DNA from: CABQCM01 sp965145485
Lineage (GTDB): Bacteria; Bacillota; Clostridia; Oscillospirales; Acutalibacteraceae
Length of the DNA: 64,000 nt
Assembly: GCA_965145485.1 (NCBI GenBank)
Contig: CBCTCU010000007.1
Span: 27,340 to 91,339 of the forward strand
Reading direction: 5' to 3'
In this document: one piece after another, positions 8,994 through 17,785 of the stretch
How the letters are laid out: every line of letters starts with the position of its first letter
Numbering within the stretch: position 1 is the first letter of the stretch
The notes under the pieces: generated by a model
Seen by the model: only the letters and a program-made list of their open reading frames with translations
What the model was told of the DNA's origin: nothing
Database searches by the model: none
Position numbers and translations under genes: made by a program

Positions 8994-10643
8994 GTGATCG
9001 CAACGCGGACGATGCTATTGGGCTATGACATTGGCGGCGCCAAGTGCACGGTCTGTCTCGCCCGGGTACAACCAAATTTGGAAATACTCGATCGCAAAAC
9101 CCTTCCCACCAAGCCGTTTTCCACGATGCGGCCGCTTCTGGCCGAGGCCGGGAAGAGCCTGCTGCACAGCCATCCGGATGCTTTAACGCAGCTATGCGGG
9201 ATTGGGATCCGCTGTGGCGGCCCCCTTGACAGCCGCCGCGGAGTCCTCCTCTCCCCTGCCAATTTGCCCGGCTGGGAAGAGGTCCCGATTGCAGAGATAT
9301 TGCGGCAGGAATTCGGCGTGCCGGCTTTTTTGCAAAACGACACCAACGCCTGTGCTCTGGCCGAGTGGCGGCTGGGAGCGGGCCGCGGCTGCGACGACAT
9401 GGTTTTTCTGACCATGGGTGACAGCTTCGGCGCCGGTATCATCAGCGGCGGCAGGCTTCTCAGCGGCACAGACGGCATGGCGGGGGAAATCGGCCGCTTC
9501 CGCCTGTGGGACGACGGGCCGTTCGACGGTGGCAAGGCCGGACCGGCCAAGGACTTTTGCACCCACGAAGGCATCGCCCGGCTGGCTCAAAGCTATACAA
9601 AGGATAGAATCCGCGACGGCTGCCCTCCTGCCTGGCACGTGCCCGGCAGGAAGCCGCGCCCCATTACCGCACAGCTTATCGAAAGATACGCCGAAAACGG
9701 AGACGCCGGCGCGCTGGAAATCTTTCGCCAGGCGGGCGAAAGGCTGGGCCAGGCGGTCGGCATCCTCATCGCTCTGCTCAACCCCTCGCGCATTATCCTC
9801 GGCGGCATCTTTGTCCGCTGCGAGCAGTGGCTGCGTCCGGCCATGGAAGAGGCGATACGGCGGGATACCTTGTCCTCCCACGCCCGAAAGTGCCTGGTGC
9901 TGCCCGCCCAGACCGGGGAACGGCTTGGGGACATCGCCAGCGTGATGCCCGCCTGCCATGCGCTTGGCATGGCCGTGTCCGCCCCGCCTCCGTCTCTCCC
10001 AATACGCCCCCGCGTCCAAGCCCATTGCCAACGGCTGTTCGAGCGCTATCCACCGCTCCAAGCTCTGTCTTTACCGCTCATCCGGGCTTTTGAATTATTA
10101 CGGGAGGCTTTTTGTGCGGGCGGCAAGCTGCTCCTCTGCGGCAACGGGGGCAGCGCGGCCGACGCCGATCACATCGTGGGCGAGCTGATGAAGGGCTTTC
10201 TGCTCCCCCGCCCCCTCGACCGCCCGGGGCTGCCTCCCGGCCTGCAGGGGGCTTTGCCCGCCATTGCATTGACCCAGCATTCAGCGCTGAGCACCGCCTT
10301 TGGGAACGATGCCGACCCCCAACTGGTTTTTGCCCAGCAAGTCCTTGGCCTCGGGAGGCCCGGCGACGTGCTTTTGGGTATTTCCACTTCGGGCAACTCG
10401 CGTAACGTAATGCTGGCAGCCCAGACCGCCCGCGCAATAGGGATGCGCGTCATTGCCTTAACGGGGCAAACGGGCGGCATGCTGGCCTCCCTCAGCGATG
10501 TACTGCTCGCGGCGCCCGCGGCATCGACGCCCGAGGTGCAGGAATATCATCTGCCCTTGTACCATACCCTCTGCGCCATGCTGGAGGAGGAATTGTTCGG
10601 CAAGGAATCCACCGCGGGGAAGGAGCGGGTGTCCAGCCGGTGA
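8994..10643 (+). CDS. ROK-family sugar kinase fused to a GmhA-type SIS isomerase
   Basis: A 549-aa two-domain protein. Residues 1 to about 320 are ROK-like: LGYDIGGAKCTV (phosphate loop), GIRCGGPLD, LQNDTNACALAEW with the catalytic Asp, TMGDSFGAGII, and LLNPSRIILGGIF. The usual zinc-site GEIGH and CxCGxxGC motifs are altered to GEIGR with no cysteine cluster. Residues from about 345 form a phosphoheptose-isomerase SIS domain: LLCGNGGSAADADHI, GISTSGNSRNV and EVQEYHLPLYHTLC, which carry the known GmhA active-site residues. A kinase and an isomerase acting in turn on a sugar phosphate, perhaps a heptose, is the simplest inference; the substrate is unknown. The frame opens with GTG at 8994; ATG at 9012, about 15 bases after AGGTG, is the alternative start. 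Confidence 0.8.
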   Translation: MIATRTMLLGYDIGGAKCTVCLARVQPNLEILDRKTLPTKPFSTMRPLLAEAGKSLLHSHPDALTQLCGIGIRCGGPLDSRRGVLLSPANLPGWEEVPIAEILRQEFGVPAFLQNDTNACALAEWRLGAGRGCDDMVFLTMGDSFGAGIISGGRLLSGTDGMAGEIGRFRLWDDGPFDGGKAGPAKDFCTHEGIARLAQSYTKDRIRDGCPPAWHVPGRKPRPITAQLIERYAENGDAGALEIFRQAGERLGQAVGILIALLNPSRIILGGIFVRCEQWLRPAMEEAIRRDTLSSHARKCLVLPAQTGERLGDIASVMPACHALGMAVSAPPPSLPIRPRVQAHCQRLFERYPPLQALSLPLIRAFELLREAFCAGGKLLLCGNGGSAADADHIVGELMKGFLLPRPLDRPGLPPGLQGALPAIALTQHSALSTAFGNDADPQLVFAQQVLGLGRPGDVLLGISTSGNSRNVMLAAQTARAIGMRVIALTGQTGGMLASLSDVLLAAPAASTPEVQEYHLPLYHTLCAMLEEELFGKESTAGKERVSSR

Positions 10644-11007
10644 GTAACGGCCGACTTCGTTGCCCCAGAAACGCAGTGAGCTTCCCCTATATTGGATGCA
10701 TGCAGGCCGCCTCTAGGATAAGCGGATCAGGGCGCTTGATAGATCATTTTATGTACTTCGCCACTACGGCTATTGCCCCTCGCCCCAGTCGGACCGCAGG
10801 AGACGCATTAAAGCATTTCTCACAGTGATTGGTCGCGATTTGTACGAAAGCATCGCCATACAATGTGCCGGTGCACTTCAGAAGGCGTATTTTAGTTCCC
10901 CGTTCAAGATTGCAGCGTTTCGCCCGAAAAATGGCGATATGCCAGGTCCGATCGGGAGAACGCTGCGGCGATAACACAATCCGCCATACATTAAAAATAC
11001 GAATATC
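10644..11007. other. intergenic region downstream of the ROK-SIS gene
   Basis: Short overlapping frames on both strands lack ribosome sites. Nothing recognisable was found up to the terminator at 11008. Confidence 0.5.
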
Positions 11008-11039
11008 AAAAGGGAGCCCCCGCGCGGGAGCTCCCTTTT
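11008..11039 (-). terminator. bidirectional intrinsic terminator of the coat-protein pair
   Basis: A 10-bp inverted repeat (AAAAGGGAGC / GCTCCCTTTT) with a GC-rich extended stem, flanked by A and T runs so that it can act on either strand. It lies 15 bp after the CotF-like gene. Confidence 0.85.
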
Positions 11040-11053
11040 CCATTTTGACAATA

Positions 11054-11329
11054 TCAGCCCTGGGCCGCCATGTTCTGAAATTTGGTTTTTGTTTCGTCAA
11101 TTTTCTTTTGCTGCGCCGCCGGGGTCGGATACCAGCCGCGGCTATGCATCTGATTGAAAACGTCGTATTGGATATTATGCTCCTCGTTGAGCAGCTGCAT
11201 CACTGTCTGGCGAAGCTGCTCGTTGGCGCATTCGTTGGCAAACGTATTGTAACCGTCGGTGATATATTTCTGACTGGTCAGGCAGTCGTCCATGAGTTCT
11301 TTGTCCTGCATCACGGGGTTGGTGCTCAT
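11054..11329 (-). CDS. CotF-like spore coat protein
   Basis: A 91-aa hydrophilic helical protein containing the coat-protein F-type segment: LMDDCLTSQKYITDGYNTFA, then ECANEQLRQTVMQLLNEEH and a C-terminal SRGWYPTPAA. The WYP near the end is typical of clostridial CotF-like proteins, which belong to the ferritin-like helical group and are deposited on the spore. The start at 11329 has AAAGGAG about 8 bases upstream. It sits 16 bp after a similar small gene (11346-11531) and is followed by a strong terminator, so the two form a bicistronic unit. The assignment is by sequence pattern; a spore role in this organism is inferred. Confidence 0.8.
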   Translation of the reverse strand: MSTNPVMQDKELMDDCLTSQKYITDGYNTFANECANEQLRQTVMQLLNEEHNIQYDVFNQMHSRGWYPTPAAQQKKIDETKTKFQNMAAQG

Positions 11330-11345
11330 TGCGTTCCACTCCTTT

Positions 11346-11531
11346 CTAATTCAAAAAGCCCATCATGGTGTCGAAATGCTGCTGGTGCTTGCATGCGATC
11401 TGGTCGCAGCAGGTTTTGATCTCCTGATCGCTCGCCTCGGCCGCGATAGCCTTAAACTTTTTGATCAGAAGCTGCTCCGCGCTGAGCTGATCCTCCAGAT
11501 AGGAAAGTTCCTTTTCGCTTAAATTTGCCAT
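11346..11531 (-). CDS. small spore-coat-associated protein
   Basis: A 61-aa protein, MANLSEKELSYLEDQLSAEQ at its start, mostly helical, with CC and C residues in the middle (IKTCCDQIACKHQQH) and ending DTMMGFLN. Small proteins of this kind often precede CotF-like genes in clostridia; Cys and His may bind metal or cross-link, which is speculation. The start at 11531 is fixed by GAAAGGAGTGG just upstream; an in-frame extension to 11774 has no ribosome site and is rich in rare-looking residues. Co-transcribed with the CotF-like gene. Confidence 0.65.
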   Translation of the reverse strand: MANLSEKELSYLEDQLSAEQLLIKKFKAIAAEASDQEIKTCCDQIACKHQQHFDTMMGFLN

Positions 11532-11872
11532 GACGTCGCCACTCCTTTCGTCGCGGTAAAAAATGTTTGACCTGCTAACAAAGGTCCTCTTTATTATCTG
11601 CACGCAAAAGCGTTCTATTCCAGCAAATGAACGCCAATTGGCGCAGGCAAAAGTCCACAAATCGCCAAAGACATATGGCAAAAAACAACCCAGATATGAC
11701 CAATTTATAAAAATAGCGCCGTTTCTCTTGCATTTTTGCGCGCAATACCATAAGATGTATATATTCGGATTCATTCGACAGCGCAGCGCAAGCCGCCCTC
11801 GTTTGGTTTTCTGCGGATGTGGCGCAGGCTCGAAAGAATGATATTTTCAACAAAGGAAGTGCTATCGGTTTT
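11532..11872. other. divergent intergenic region between the coat and purine operons
   Basis: AT-rich and without a convincing gene. It holds a candidate purE promoter at 11728-11756. No purine riboswitch core was recognised. Confidence 0.5.
11728..11756 (+). promoter_or_regulatory. candidate promoter of the purine operon
   Basis: TTGCAT (11728-11733), a 17-base spacer and TAAGAT (11751-11756), giving a leader of roughly 110 nt before purE. The boxes are imperfect, so this is moderate evidence. Confidence 0.45.
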
Positions 11873-12367
11873 ATGAAAAAGGTGGCTGTCATCATGGGCA
11901 GTAAATCCGATCTGGATCAGGTCCTGCCCGCTGTCAAAACGCTGCAATCGTTCGGTATCCCTTATGAGGCCCGGGTCATGTCGGCGCACCGCACCCCCGA
12001 CGAGGCGGCCGATTTTGCAAAAAACGCGCGTGCCAACGGCTTTGGCGTCATCATAGCCTGCGCGGGGATGGCGGCCCATCTCGGCGGCGTGCTTGCCGCC
12101 CATACCACCCTGCCGGTCATCGGGGTGCCCATGCGTTCCTCCTTCGACGGGCTGGACGCCCTGCTCGCCACCGTACAGATGCCCTCCGGCGTACCGGTGG
12201 CGGCCGTCTCGGTCAACGGCGCTAAAAACGCCGCCCTGCTCGCCGCACAGATTCTCGCGGTGGAGGATGCATCTTTGGCCGGCCAGCTGCAGGCCCAAAA
12301 GGACGAGATGAGGGAGTCGGTCGCTCAGGCCGACGCCGCCGTACAGCAGCAGTTACAAAACCTGTAA
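11873..12367 (+). CDS. purE: N5-carboxyaminoimidazole ribonucleotide mutase PurE
   Basis: A 164-aa class I PurE that converts N5-CAIR to CAIR in purine biosynthesis. The nucleotide-binding MGSKSDLDQV opens the protein, followed by VMSAHRTPDEA with the catalytic His, IIACAGMAAHLGGVLAAHT, and GVPMRSSFDGLDALLATVQM. Length is typical. The ATG at 11873 lies 13 bases after AAAGGAAG; an in-frame start at 11819 would add 18 unconserved residues. First gene of the pur operon. purK was not seen in the window. Confidence 0.95.
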   Translation: MKKVAVIMGSKSDLDQVLPAVKTLQSFGIPYEARVMSAHRTPDEAADFAKNARANGFGVIIACAGMAAHLGGVLAAHTTLPVIGVPMRSSFDGLDALLATVQMPSGVPVAAVSVNGAKNAALLAAQILAVEDASLAGQLQAQKDEMRESVAQADAAVQQQLQNL

Positions 12368-12431
12368 CAAGCGATATTGGGGAAGGAAAAGACGATTGCG
12401 CTCCCGCTCACAGGGAGGAAAGAGGTGTCTT

Positions 12432-13469
12432 ATGAACAACAGTCATTCGGAGAGTTACAAAGCGGCCGGTGTGGACGTGACCGCCGGCTACAAAGCGGTG
12501 GAGCTGATGAAAGAGCACGTCGCCCGCACCAAGATACCGGGGGCGATCTCCTCCATCGGGGGATTCGGCGGCCTGTTTGATATCAGCGGGCACAAGGCGG
12601 AGCATCCCATCCTGGTCAGCGGCACCGACGGGGTCGGCACCAAGCTGAAGATTGCCTTTTTGATGGACAAGCACGATACGGTCGGTATTGACTGCGTGGC
12701 CATGTGCGCCAACGACGTGGCCTGCACCGGCGCGGCCCCCTTGTTTTTCCTGGATTACATCGCGGTAGGGAAAAACTATCCGGAAAAGGTCGCGTCCATT
12801 GTCTCGGGGGTGGCCGAGGGCTGCGTGCAGGCCGGCTGCGCCCTCATTGGCGGCGAAACGGCCGAGATGCCCGGTTTTTACCCGGTGGAGGAATACGATC
12901 TGGCCGGCTTCTGCGTCGGCCTGGCCGACCGTGACCGCATGATCGACGGCAAGGCGGTCGCTTCGGGCGACGCCATCGTTGCCCTGCCCTCCTCGGGGGT
13001 GCACTCCAACGGGTTTTCTCTTGTGCGCAAGGTGCTGCGGGTCAACGAGGAAAATTTGCGCACCCACATCGATGAGCTGGGCCGCACGCTGGGGGAGGAG
13101 CTGCTCACCCCCACCTGCATTTATGTAAAGCCGCTGCTGGCCCTGATGGAACGCCTCCCGGTCCATGCGGTCAGCCATATCACCGGCGGCGGGTTTTATG
13201 AAAACATTCCGCGGATGCTGCCCGAGGGCAAACGGGCCATGATTCGCCTGGAGAGCGTCCAGATTCTTCCCATCTTTGACCTGCTTGCCAAGACGGGCGG
13301 TATTTCGCAGCGGGATATGTTCAACACCTTTAATATGGGGGTTGGAATGGCGATAGCCGTCCCCGGCGAGCGGGCCGACGAGGCGGTGCGCTTGCTGCGG
13401 GAAGAGGGGCAGCAGGCCTACATCATGGGCGAGATTGCCGACGGCGAAACGGGAGTGGAAATATGCTGA
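12432..13469 (+). CDS. purM: phosphoribosylformylglycinamidine cyclo-ligase PurM
   Basis: AIR synthetase of 345 aa, which closes the imidazole ring of FGAM using ATP. Signatures: SGTDGVGTKLKIAF near residue 60, GIDCVAMCANDVACTGA, the GGETAEMPGFY motif, LPSSGVHSNGFSLVRK, and HITGGGFYENIPRML near residue 240. The ATG at 12432 follows AGGGAGGAAAGAGG, a strong ribosome site that excludes the longer TTG-started frame at 12396. Its stop overlaps the purN start by 7 bases, indicating translational coupling. Confidence 0.96.
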   Translation: MNNSHSESYKAAGVDVTAGYKAVELMKEHVARTKIPGAISSIGGFGGLFDISGHKAEHPILVSGTDGVGTKLKIAFLMDKHDTVGIDCVAMCANDVACTGAAPLFFLDYIAVGKNYPEKVASIVSGVAEGCVQAGCALIGGETAEMPGFYPVEEYDLAGFCVGLADRDRMIDGKAVASGDAIVALPSSGVHSNGFSLVRKVLRVNEENLRTHIDELGRTLGEELLTPTCIYVKPLLALMERLPVHAVSHITGGGFYENIPRMLPEGKRAMIRLESVQILPIFDLLAKTGGISQRDMFNTFNMGVGMAIAVPGERADEAVRLLREEGQQAYIMGEIADGETGVEIC

Positions 13470-14104
13470 ACATTGCGGTACTCGTCTCGGGCGGCGGCAC
13501 CAACCTACAGGCCTTGCTCGACGCCGAGAAGGACGGCAGGCTGCCCAACGGGCGCATTGTCTGTGTCATTTCGAGCAAGGAGGGGGCCTATGCCCTCGAA
13601 CGCGCCGCCAAAGCGGGCAAGGAAGGGATCTGCATCCCCCGGCGCGCCTTTGCTTCCATGGAGGAGTATGACCGTGCGCTGCTCGACGCCCTGGAGGGCC
13701 GCCGGATCGATCTGATCGTGCTGGCCGGCTTTCTCTCGATTTTGGGCGACGAGGTAGTCGCGCGATACCGCAACCGCATCATCAATGTCCACCCCGCTCT
13801 CATCCCCTCCTTCTGCGGGAAGGGGTACTATGGGCTCAAGGTGCATCAGGCAGCGCTGGAAAAAGGGGTCAAGGTGACCGGCGCCACGGTGCATTTCGTC
13901 AACGAAATCCCCGACGGCGGGGCCATCATCCTTCAGCAGGCGGTGGAGGTCCACGACGACGACACCCCCGAAAGCCTGCAAAAACGGGTGATGGTGGAGG
14001 CGGAGTGGAAGCTGCTTCCCCGTGCGGTCGCCCTGTTCTGCGAGGGCAGGCTGCGTGTGGAGGGGGGCCGGGTGCGCATTCTTCAAGAATCCCCCCGCCA
14101 ATGA
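13463..14104 (+). CDS. purN: phosphoribosylglycinamide formyltransferase PurN
   Basis: GAR transformylase of 213 aa using 10-formyl-THF. It starts IAVLVSGGGTNLQALLDA, the phosphate-binding loop. Catalytic residues appear as NVHPALIPSFCGKGYYGLKV with Asn and His, followed by KVTGATVHFVNEIPDGGAII, which carries the essential Asp. Length is normal. It starts 7 bases inside purM, so the two are coupled. A 77-bp spacer then leads to the IMP cyclohydrolase gene. Confidence 0.95.
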   Translation: MLNIAVLVSGGGTNLQALLDAEKDGRLPNGRIVCVISSKEGAYALERAAKAGKEGICIPRRAFASMEEYDRALLDALEGRRIDLIVLAGFLSILGDEVVARYRNRIINVHPALIPSFCGKGYYGLKVHQAALEKGVKVTGATVHFVNEIPDGGAIILQQAVEVHDDDTPESLQKRVMVEAEWKLLPRAVALFCEGRLRVEGGRVRILQESPRQ

Positions 14105-14181
14105 AGATACCCGAAACCGCCGGCGCTTCTATCCACGCGCCGGCTGACTGTACACACAAAGGACAGAAAGGATGGCATCCA

Positions 14182-14883
14182 ATGACCGAACTGCAAAAGG
14201 AACTGAGCGCTACGACCTATCCCGGCCGCGGCATTGTGTTGGGAAAAAGCGAGGATGGCAAAAAAGCGGTGATTGCCTATTTTATCATGGGCCGCAGCGA
14301 AAACAGCCGCAACCGCGTCTTTGAGGAGACAGAGGACGGCATCCGCACCAGGGCTTTCGACGAGAGCAAGATGGTCGACCCCTCCCTGATCATCTACTCC
14401 CCCGTACGGGTCTGGCGGGACCAGACCATTGTCACCAACGGGGATCAGACCGACACGATTTACGAGGGATTTGAGCAGGGGCTGTCCTTTGAGCAGTCGC
14501 TTCGCAGCCGCACCTTTGAGCCGGACGCGCCGAACTATACTCCCCGCATTTCCGGCCTGTGGCAGCCCAAGGCCGACTGCTATCATCTGTCCATCCTCAA
14601 ATCGGCCGACGGCAATCCCGATTCGGTGCAACGGTTCTTTTTTGATTATGCCTGCGTCCCGGCCGGCCAGGGCCACTTTATTCACACCTATGCGGGCGAC
14701 GGCAATCCCCTGCCCTCTTTTACCGGCGAGCCGACCAGCGTGACCATCCAAGGTGATATCGACGCCTTTACATCCCTTGTGTGGGATCACCTCAACGCCG
14801 ACAACCGGGTCTCCCTTTTCACCCGCTTTATCGACCTCGAGACCCTGTCGTGCGACACCCGTATCGTCAACCGGCTCTCATAG
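14182..14883 (+). CDS. IMP cyclohydrolase (PurO-like, stand-alone)
   Basis: A 233-aa protein resembling the archaeal-type IMP cyclohydrolase family, which closes the FAICAR ring to IMP. It begins ATTYPGRGIVLGKSEDGKKA and has YFIMGRSENSRNRVF, DPSLIIYSPVRV and the GDQTDTIYEGF segment, all characteristic of that family as I recall it. The neighbouring gene supplies only the transformylase half of PurH, so this gene would complete the last two steps. The ATG at 14182 is preceded by AAAGGATGG; the frame extends further upstream but overlaps purN. Moderately confident in family, fairly confident in role from context. Confidence 0.8.
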   Translation: MTELQKELSATTYPGRGIVLGKSEDGKKAVIAYFIMGRSENSRNRVFEETEDGIRTRAFDESKMVDPSLIIYSPVRVWRDQTIVTNGDQTDTIYEGFEQGLSFEQSLRSRTFEPDAPNYTPRISGLWQPKADCYHLSILKSADGNPDSVQRFFFDYACVPAGQGHFIHTYAGDGNPLPSFTGEPTSVTIQGDIDAFTSLVWDHLNADNRVSLFTRFIDLETLSCDTRIVNRLS

Positions 14884-15037
14884 TCTCAAAGCAGCCGGCC
14901 GTTACCGCGCACCGGCGTCCGATGCCGGCCGGGCCGCGCTTGCCGCCCGCGCCAACCGGCGGGAATGCATCTACCCCGTATCTCGAGAAAATAACAGAAG
15001 AAAGGAACGCCTTGTTTGGCAAGGCATGGTGATCCAT

Positions 15038-16213
15038 ATGAAAGAGCTCACCTTAAAATACGGCTGTAACCCCAACCAGACCCCTTCCCGCATATTCATG
15101 GCGGAGGGCGAGCTTCCTATCGAGGTCTTAAACGGCCGCCCCGGCTACATCAACTTCATGGACGCTTTCAACAGCTGGCAGCTGGTCAAGGAGCTCAAGG
15201 AGGCCACCGGCCTGCCCGCCGCCGCCTCTTTTAAGCATGTCAGCCCCGCCGGCGCGGCGCTTGGCCTGCCGCTGTCCGACACTTTAAAGAAAATCTATTT
15301 TGTCGACGATCTGGAGCTCTCCCCCATCGCCTGCGCTTATGCCCGGGCCCGGGGAGCCGACCGGATGTCCTCGTATGGCGACTGGGCGGCCCTCAGCGAC
15401 GTCTGCGACAAGGAGACGGCCACGCTGCTCGCGCGCGAGGTATCCGACGGCATCATCGCCCCCGGCTATACCGACGAAGCGCTCGAAATTCTGAAAAAGA
15501 AGCGCAAAGGCACTTATAACGTCGTCCGAATCGACCCGGATTACCGTCCCGCCCCGGTGGAACACAAGGACGTTTTCGGCGTTACCTTTGAGCAGGGGCG
15601 CAACGAATCCAAGATCGACGCATCCCTGCTGGAAAACATCGTCACCGACAACAAGGCGATGACCGAGGAGGCCAAGCGCGATTTGATCGTCTCCCTCATC
15701 ACCCTGAAGTATACCCAGTCCAATTCGGTCTGCTACGCCAAGGACGGCCAGGCCATCGGCATCGGCGCAGGGCAGCAAAGCCGCATCCACTGCACCCGTC
15801 TGGCGGGCAACAAGGCCGATCTCTGGCATTTACGGCAGCATCCCAAGGTGCTCGCCCTCCCCTTCCGTGACGATATCCGCCGCCCCGACCGGGACAACAC
15901 CATCGACCTCTATCTCTCGGACGAAGACGCTATGGATGTGCTGGCCGACGGCGCATGGCAGAACTTTTTCACCACCTGCCCCGCCCCGTTGACCCGTGAG
16001 GAAAAGAGGGAGTGGCTCTCCGGCCAAAGCGGCGTCAGCCTGGGGTCGGACGCCTTCTTCCCCTTTGGCGACAACATTGAGCGCGCCCATAAAAGCGGCG
16101 TGACCTACATCGCCGAGCCGGGCGGGTCGATCCGCGACGACCACGTCATCATGACCTGCAACAAATACGGCATGGTGATGGCTTTCAGCGGCCTGCGGCT
16201 GTTCCATCACTAA
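15038..16213 (+). CDS. AICAR formyltransferase (transformylase half of PurH)
   Basis: A 391-aa protein equivalent to the C-terminal domain of PurH, converting AICAR to FAICAR with 10-formyl-THF. It has KYGCNPNQTPSR near the start, the catalytic ASFKHVSPAGAALG (Lys-His pair), SDGIIAPGYTDEALEIL, LKYTQSNSVCYAKDGQAIGI, GAGQQSRIHCTRLAG and SDAFFPFGDNIERA. No cyclohydrolase (MGS-like) domain is present. Start 15038 has GGTGAT 5 bases upstream; ATG at 15026 is an in-frame alternative. It sits directly after the stand-alone IMP cyclohydrolase, so the pair replaces a bifunctional PurH. Confidence 0.9.
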   Translation: MKELTLKYGCNPNQTPSRIFMAEGELPIEVLNGRPGYINFMDAFNSWQLVKELKEATGLPAAASFKHVSPAGAALGLPLSDTLKKIYFVDDLELSPIACAYARARGADRMSSYGDWAALSDVCDKETATLLAREVSDGIIAPGYTDEALEILKKKRKGTYNVVRIDPDYRPAPVEHKDVFGVTFEQGRNESKIDASLLENIVTDNKAMTEEAKRDLIVSLITLKYTQSNSVCYAKDGQAIGIGAGQQSRIHCTRLAGNKADLWHLRQHPKVLALPFRDDIRRPDRDNTIDLYLSDEDAMDVLADGAWQNFFTTCPAPLTREEKREWLSGQSGVSLGSDAFFPFGDNIERAHKSGVTYIAEPGGSIRDDHVIMTCNKYGMVMAFSGLRLFHH

Positions 16214-16218
16214 AAAAA

Positions 16219-16250
16219 GGCCGCCTCTCCCATGGAGCGGCGGCTGTTTT
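16219..16250 (+). terminator. weak terminator-like hairpin before purD
   Basis: GCCGCC pairs with GGCGGC around a 13-base loop and is followed by TGTTTT. It may reduce read-through into purD or act as an mRNA-processing hairpin. The stem is short. Confidence 0.45.
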
Positions 16251-16301
16251 CCGTTTATAATGAAACACCGGCCCTGTCCCACGACGGGGTAGAAAGGACA
16301 G

Positions 16302-17576
16302 ATGTGCGTTATGACAATCCTCATGGTAGGCGGCGGCGGCCGCGAACACGCCCTCATACGCAAACTCAAGGAAAGCCCGCGGGTTAAGCGCATTCTCTGC
16401 GCTCCCGGCAACGGAGGCATCGCCTGCGACGCCGAATGCTATCCGGTGGCGGCCTGCGATATTCCCGGCATGGTCGCGCTGGCAAAGCGGGAAAAGGTCG
16501 ATTTTGTGGTTGTCGCTCCCGACGATCCCCTCGCGGCAGGCATGGTGGACGCATTGGAGCAAAACGGGATTCGCGCCTTTGGCCCCAACGCGGCGGCGGC
16601 GCAAATCGAGGCCAGCAAGGTCTTTTCCAAAAACCTGATGAAAAAATACGGCATTCCTACCGCCGAATATGAGGTCTTTGACGATCCCCACACGGCGATG
16701 GGCTACATCCGCCAGCGGGGGGAATATCCCGTCGTGATCAAGGCCGACGGCCTGGCCCTCGGCAAGGGGGTCATCATCGCCGAAAACGAAGCGGCGGCAG
16801 CCGATGCGTTGAAGTCCATTATGGAGGACAAAGCCTTCGGCGAGTCAGGCAATCAGGTGGTAGTCGAAGAATTCCTAACCGGCCCGGAGGTATCGGTGCT
16901 GGCCTTTGCCGACGGCAAAACCGTACGTCCCATGGTTTCCTCCAAAGACCACAAACGCGCTTTGGATGGAAATAAGGGGCTAAATACCGGTGGTATGGGT
17001 ACCGTCAGTCCCAATCCCTATTACGACGAGGCGATGGCGAAGCGGTGCGAGCGGGAAATCTTTTTGCCCACGATGGAAGCGATGCGCGCTGAGGGACGGC
17101 CTTTCCGCGGTTGTCTCTACTTCGGGCTGATGCTCACGCCGAAAGGTCCAAAGGTGATCGAGTACAATGCCCGCTTTGGCGATCCCGAAACGCAGGTTGT
17201 GCTTCCTCTGCTCGAAACCGACCTGCTTGATATCATGGAAGCTGTCGTGGAGGAGCGGCTGGACGGCCAGGATATCCAATGGAAAAAGGGCTGCGCCGCC
17301 TGCGTGGTCATGGCTTCGGGCGGCTACCCCGGCAGCTATGCCAAGGGCATCGTCATCGAGGGCCTTGATGAGAGCGGCCAGGTGCCGGGCGCCACCGTCT
17401 ACCACGCCGGCACCAAGCAGGAAAACGGCCGGTTTGTCACCGCGGGCGGCCGGGTGTTGGGGGTCACTGCGGTGGGGGATACCCTCGACGAGGCACTCGA
17501 GCACGCTTATAGCGCGGTGGAAAAAATTCACTTTGCCGGGCAGCATTACCGGCACGATATCGGCCGCATTCTTTGA
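16302..17576 (+). CDS. purD: phosphoribosylamine-glycine ligase PurD
   Basis: GAR synthetase of the ATP-grasp family, 424 aa. It begins MTILMVGGGGREHALIRKL with the GGGGREHA nucleotide loop and continues FGPNAAAAQIEASKVFSKN, VVIKADGLALGKGVIIA (ATP-grasp), KDHKRALDGNKGLNTGGMGT and EYNARFGDPETQVVLPLL with the metal-binding residues. ATG codons at 16302 and 16311 are both possible; GAAAGG lies just upstream of the first, and the second gives the usual family start. Last gene of the pur operon; purC, purF and purL are not in this window. Confidence 0.95.
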   Translation: MCVMTILMVGGGGREHALIRKLKESPRVKRILCAPGNGGIACDAECYPVAACDIPGMVALAKREKVDFVVVAPDDPLAAGMVDALEQNGIRAFGPNAAAAQIEASKVFSKNLMKKYGIPTAEYEVFDDPHTAMGYIRQRGEYPVVIKADGLALGKGVIIAENEAAAADALKSIMEDKAFGESGNQVVVEEFLTGPEVSVLAFADGKTVRPMVSSKDHKRALDGNKGLNTGGMGTVSPNPYYDEAMAKRCEREIFLPTMEAMRAEGRPFRGCLYFGLMLTPKGPKVIEYNARFGDPETQVVLPLLETDLLDIMEAVVEERLDGQDIQWKKGCAACVVMASGGYPGSYAKGIVIEGLDESGQVPGATVYHAGTKQENGRFVTAGGRVLGVTAVGDTLDEALEHAYSAVEKIHFAGQHYRHDIGRIL

Positions 17577-17785
17577 CGCTGCCGGCTTGCACGAATTGGG
17601 TTTCCCCGGGTGTCTGCACCGGTACGCCCAGGCCATAACCGGAACCGCCAAAATCCTTGCTTTTTGGGCGTGCGGTAGACGTTCGATGAAACCTGGCCGC
17701 GGGGGCAGCATTCCGCCGTGTCCTACTGCGGTATAACCAGACAGCATGGGGCATATTATAAGACGGCAACAAGGAGATGCATGCA

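Noticed and set aside
11532..11872. Purine riboswitch before purE
   Set aside because: No conserved junction core was found by eye.
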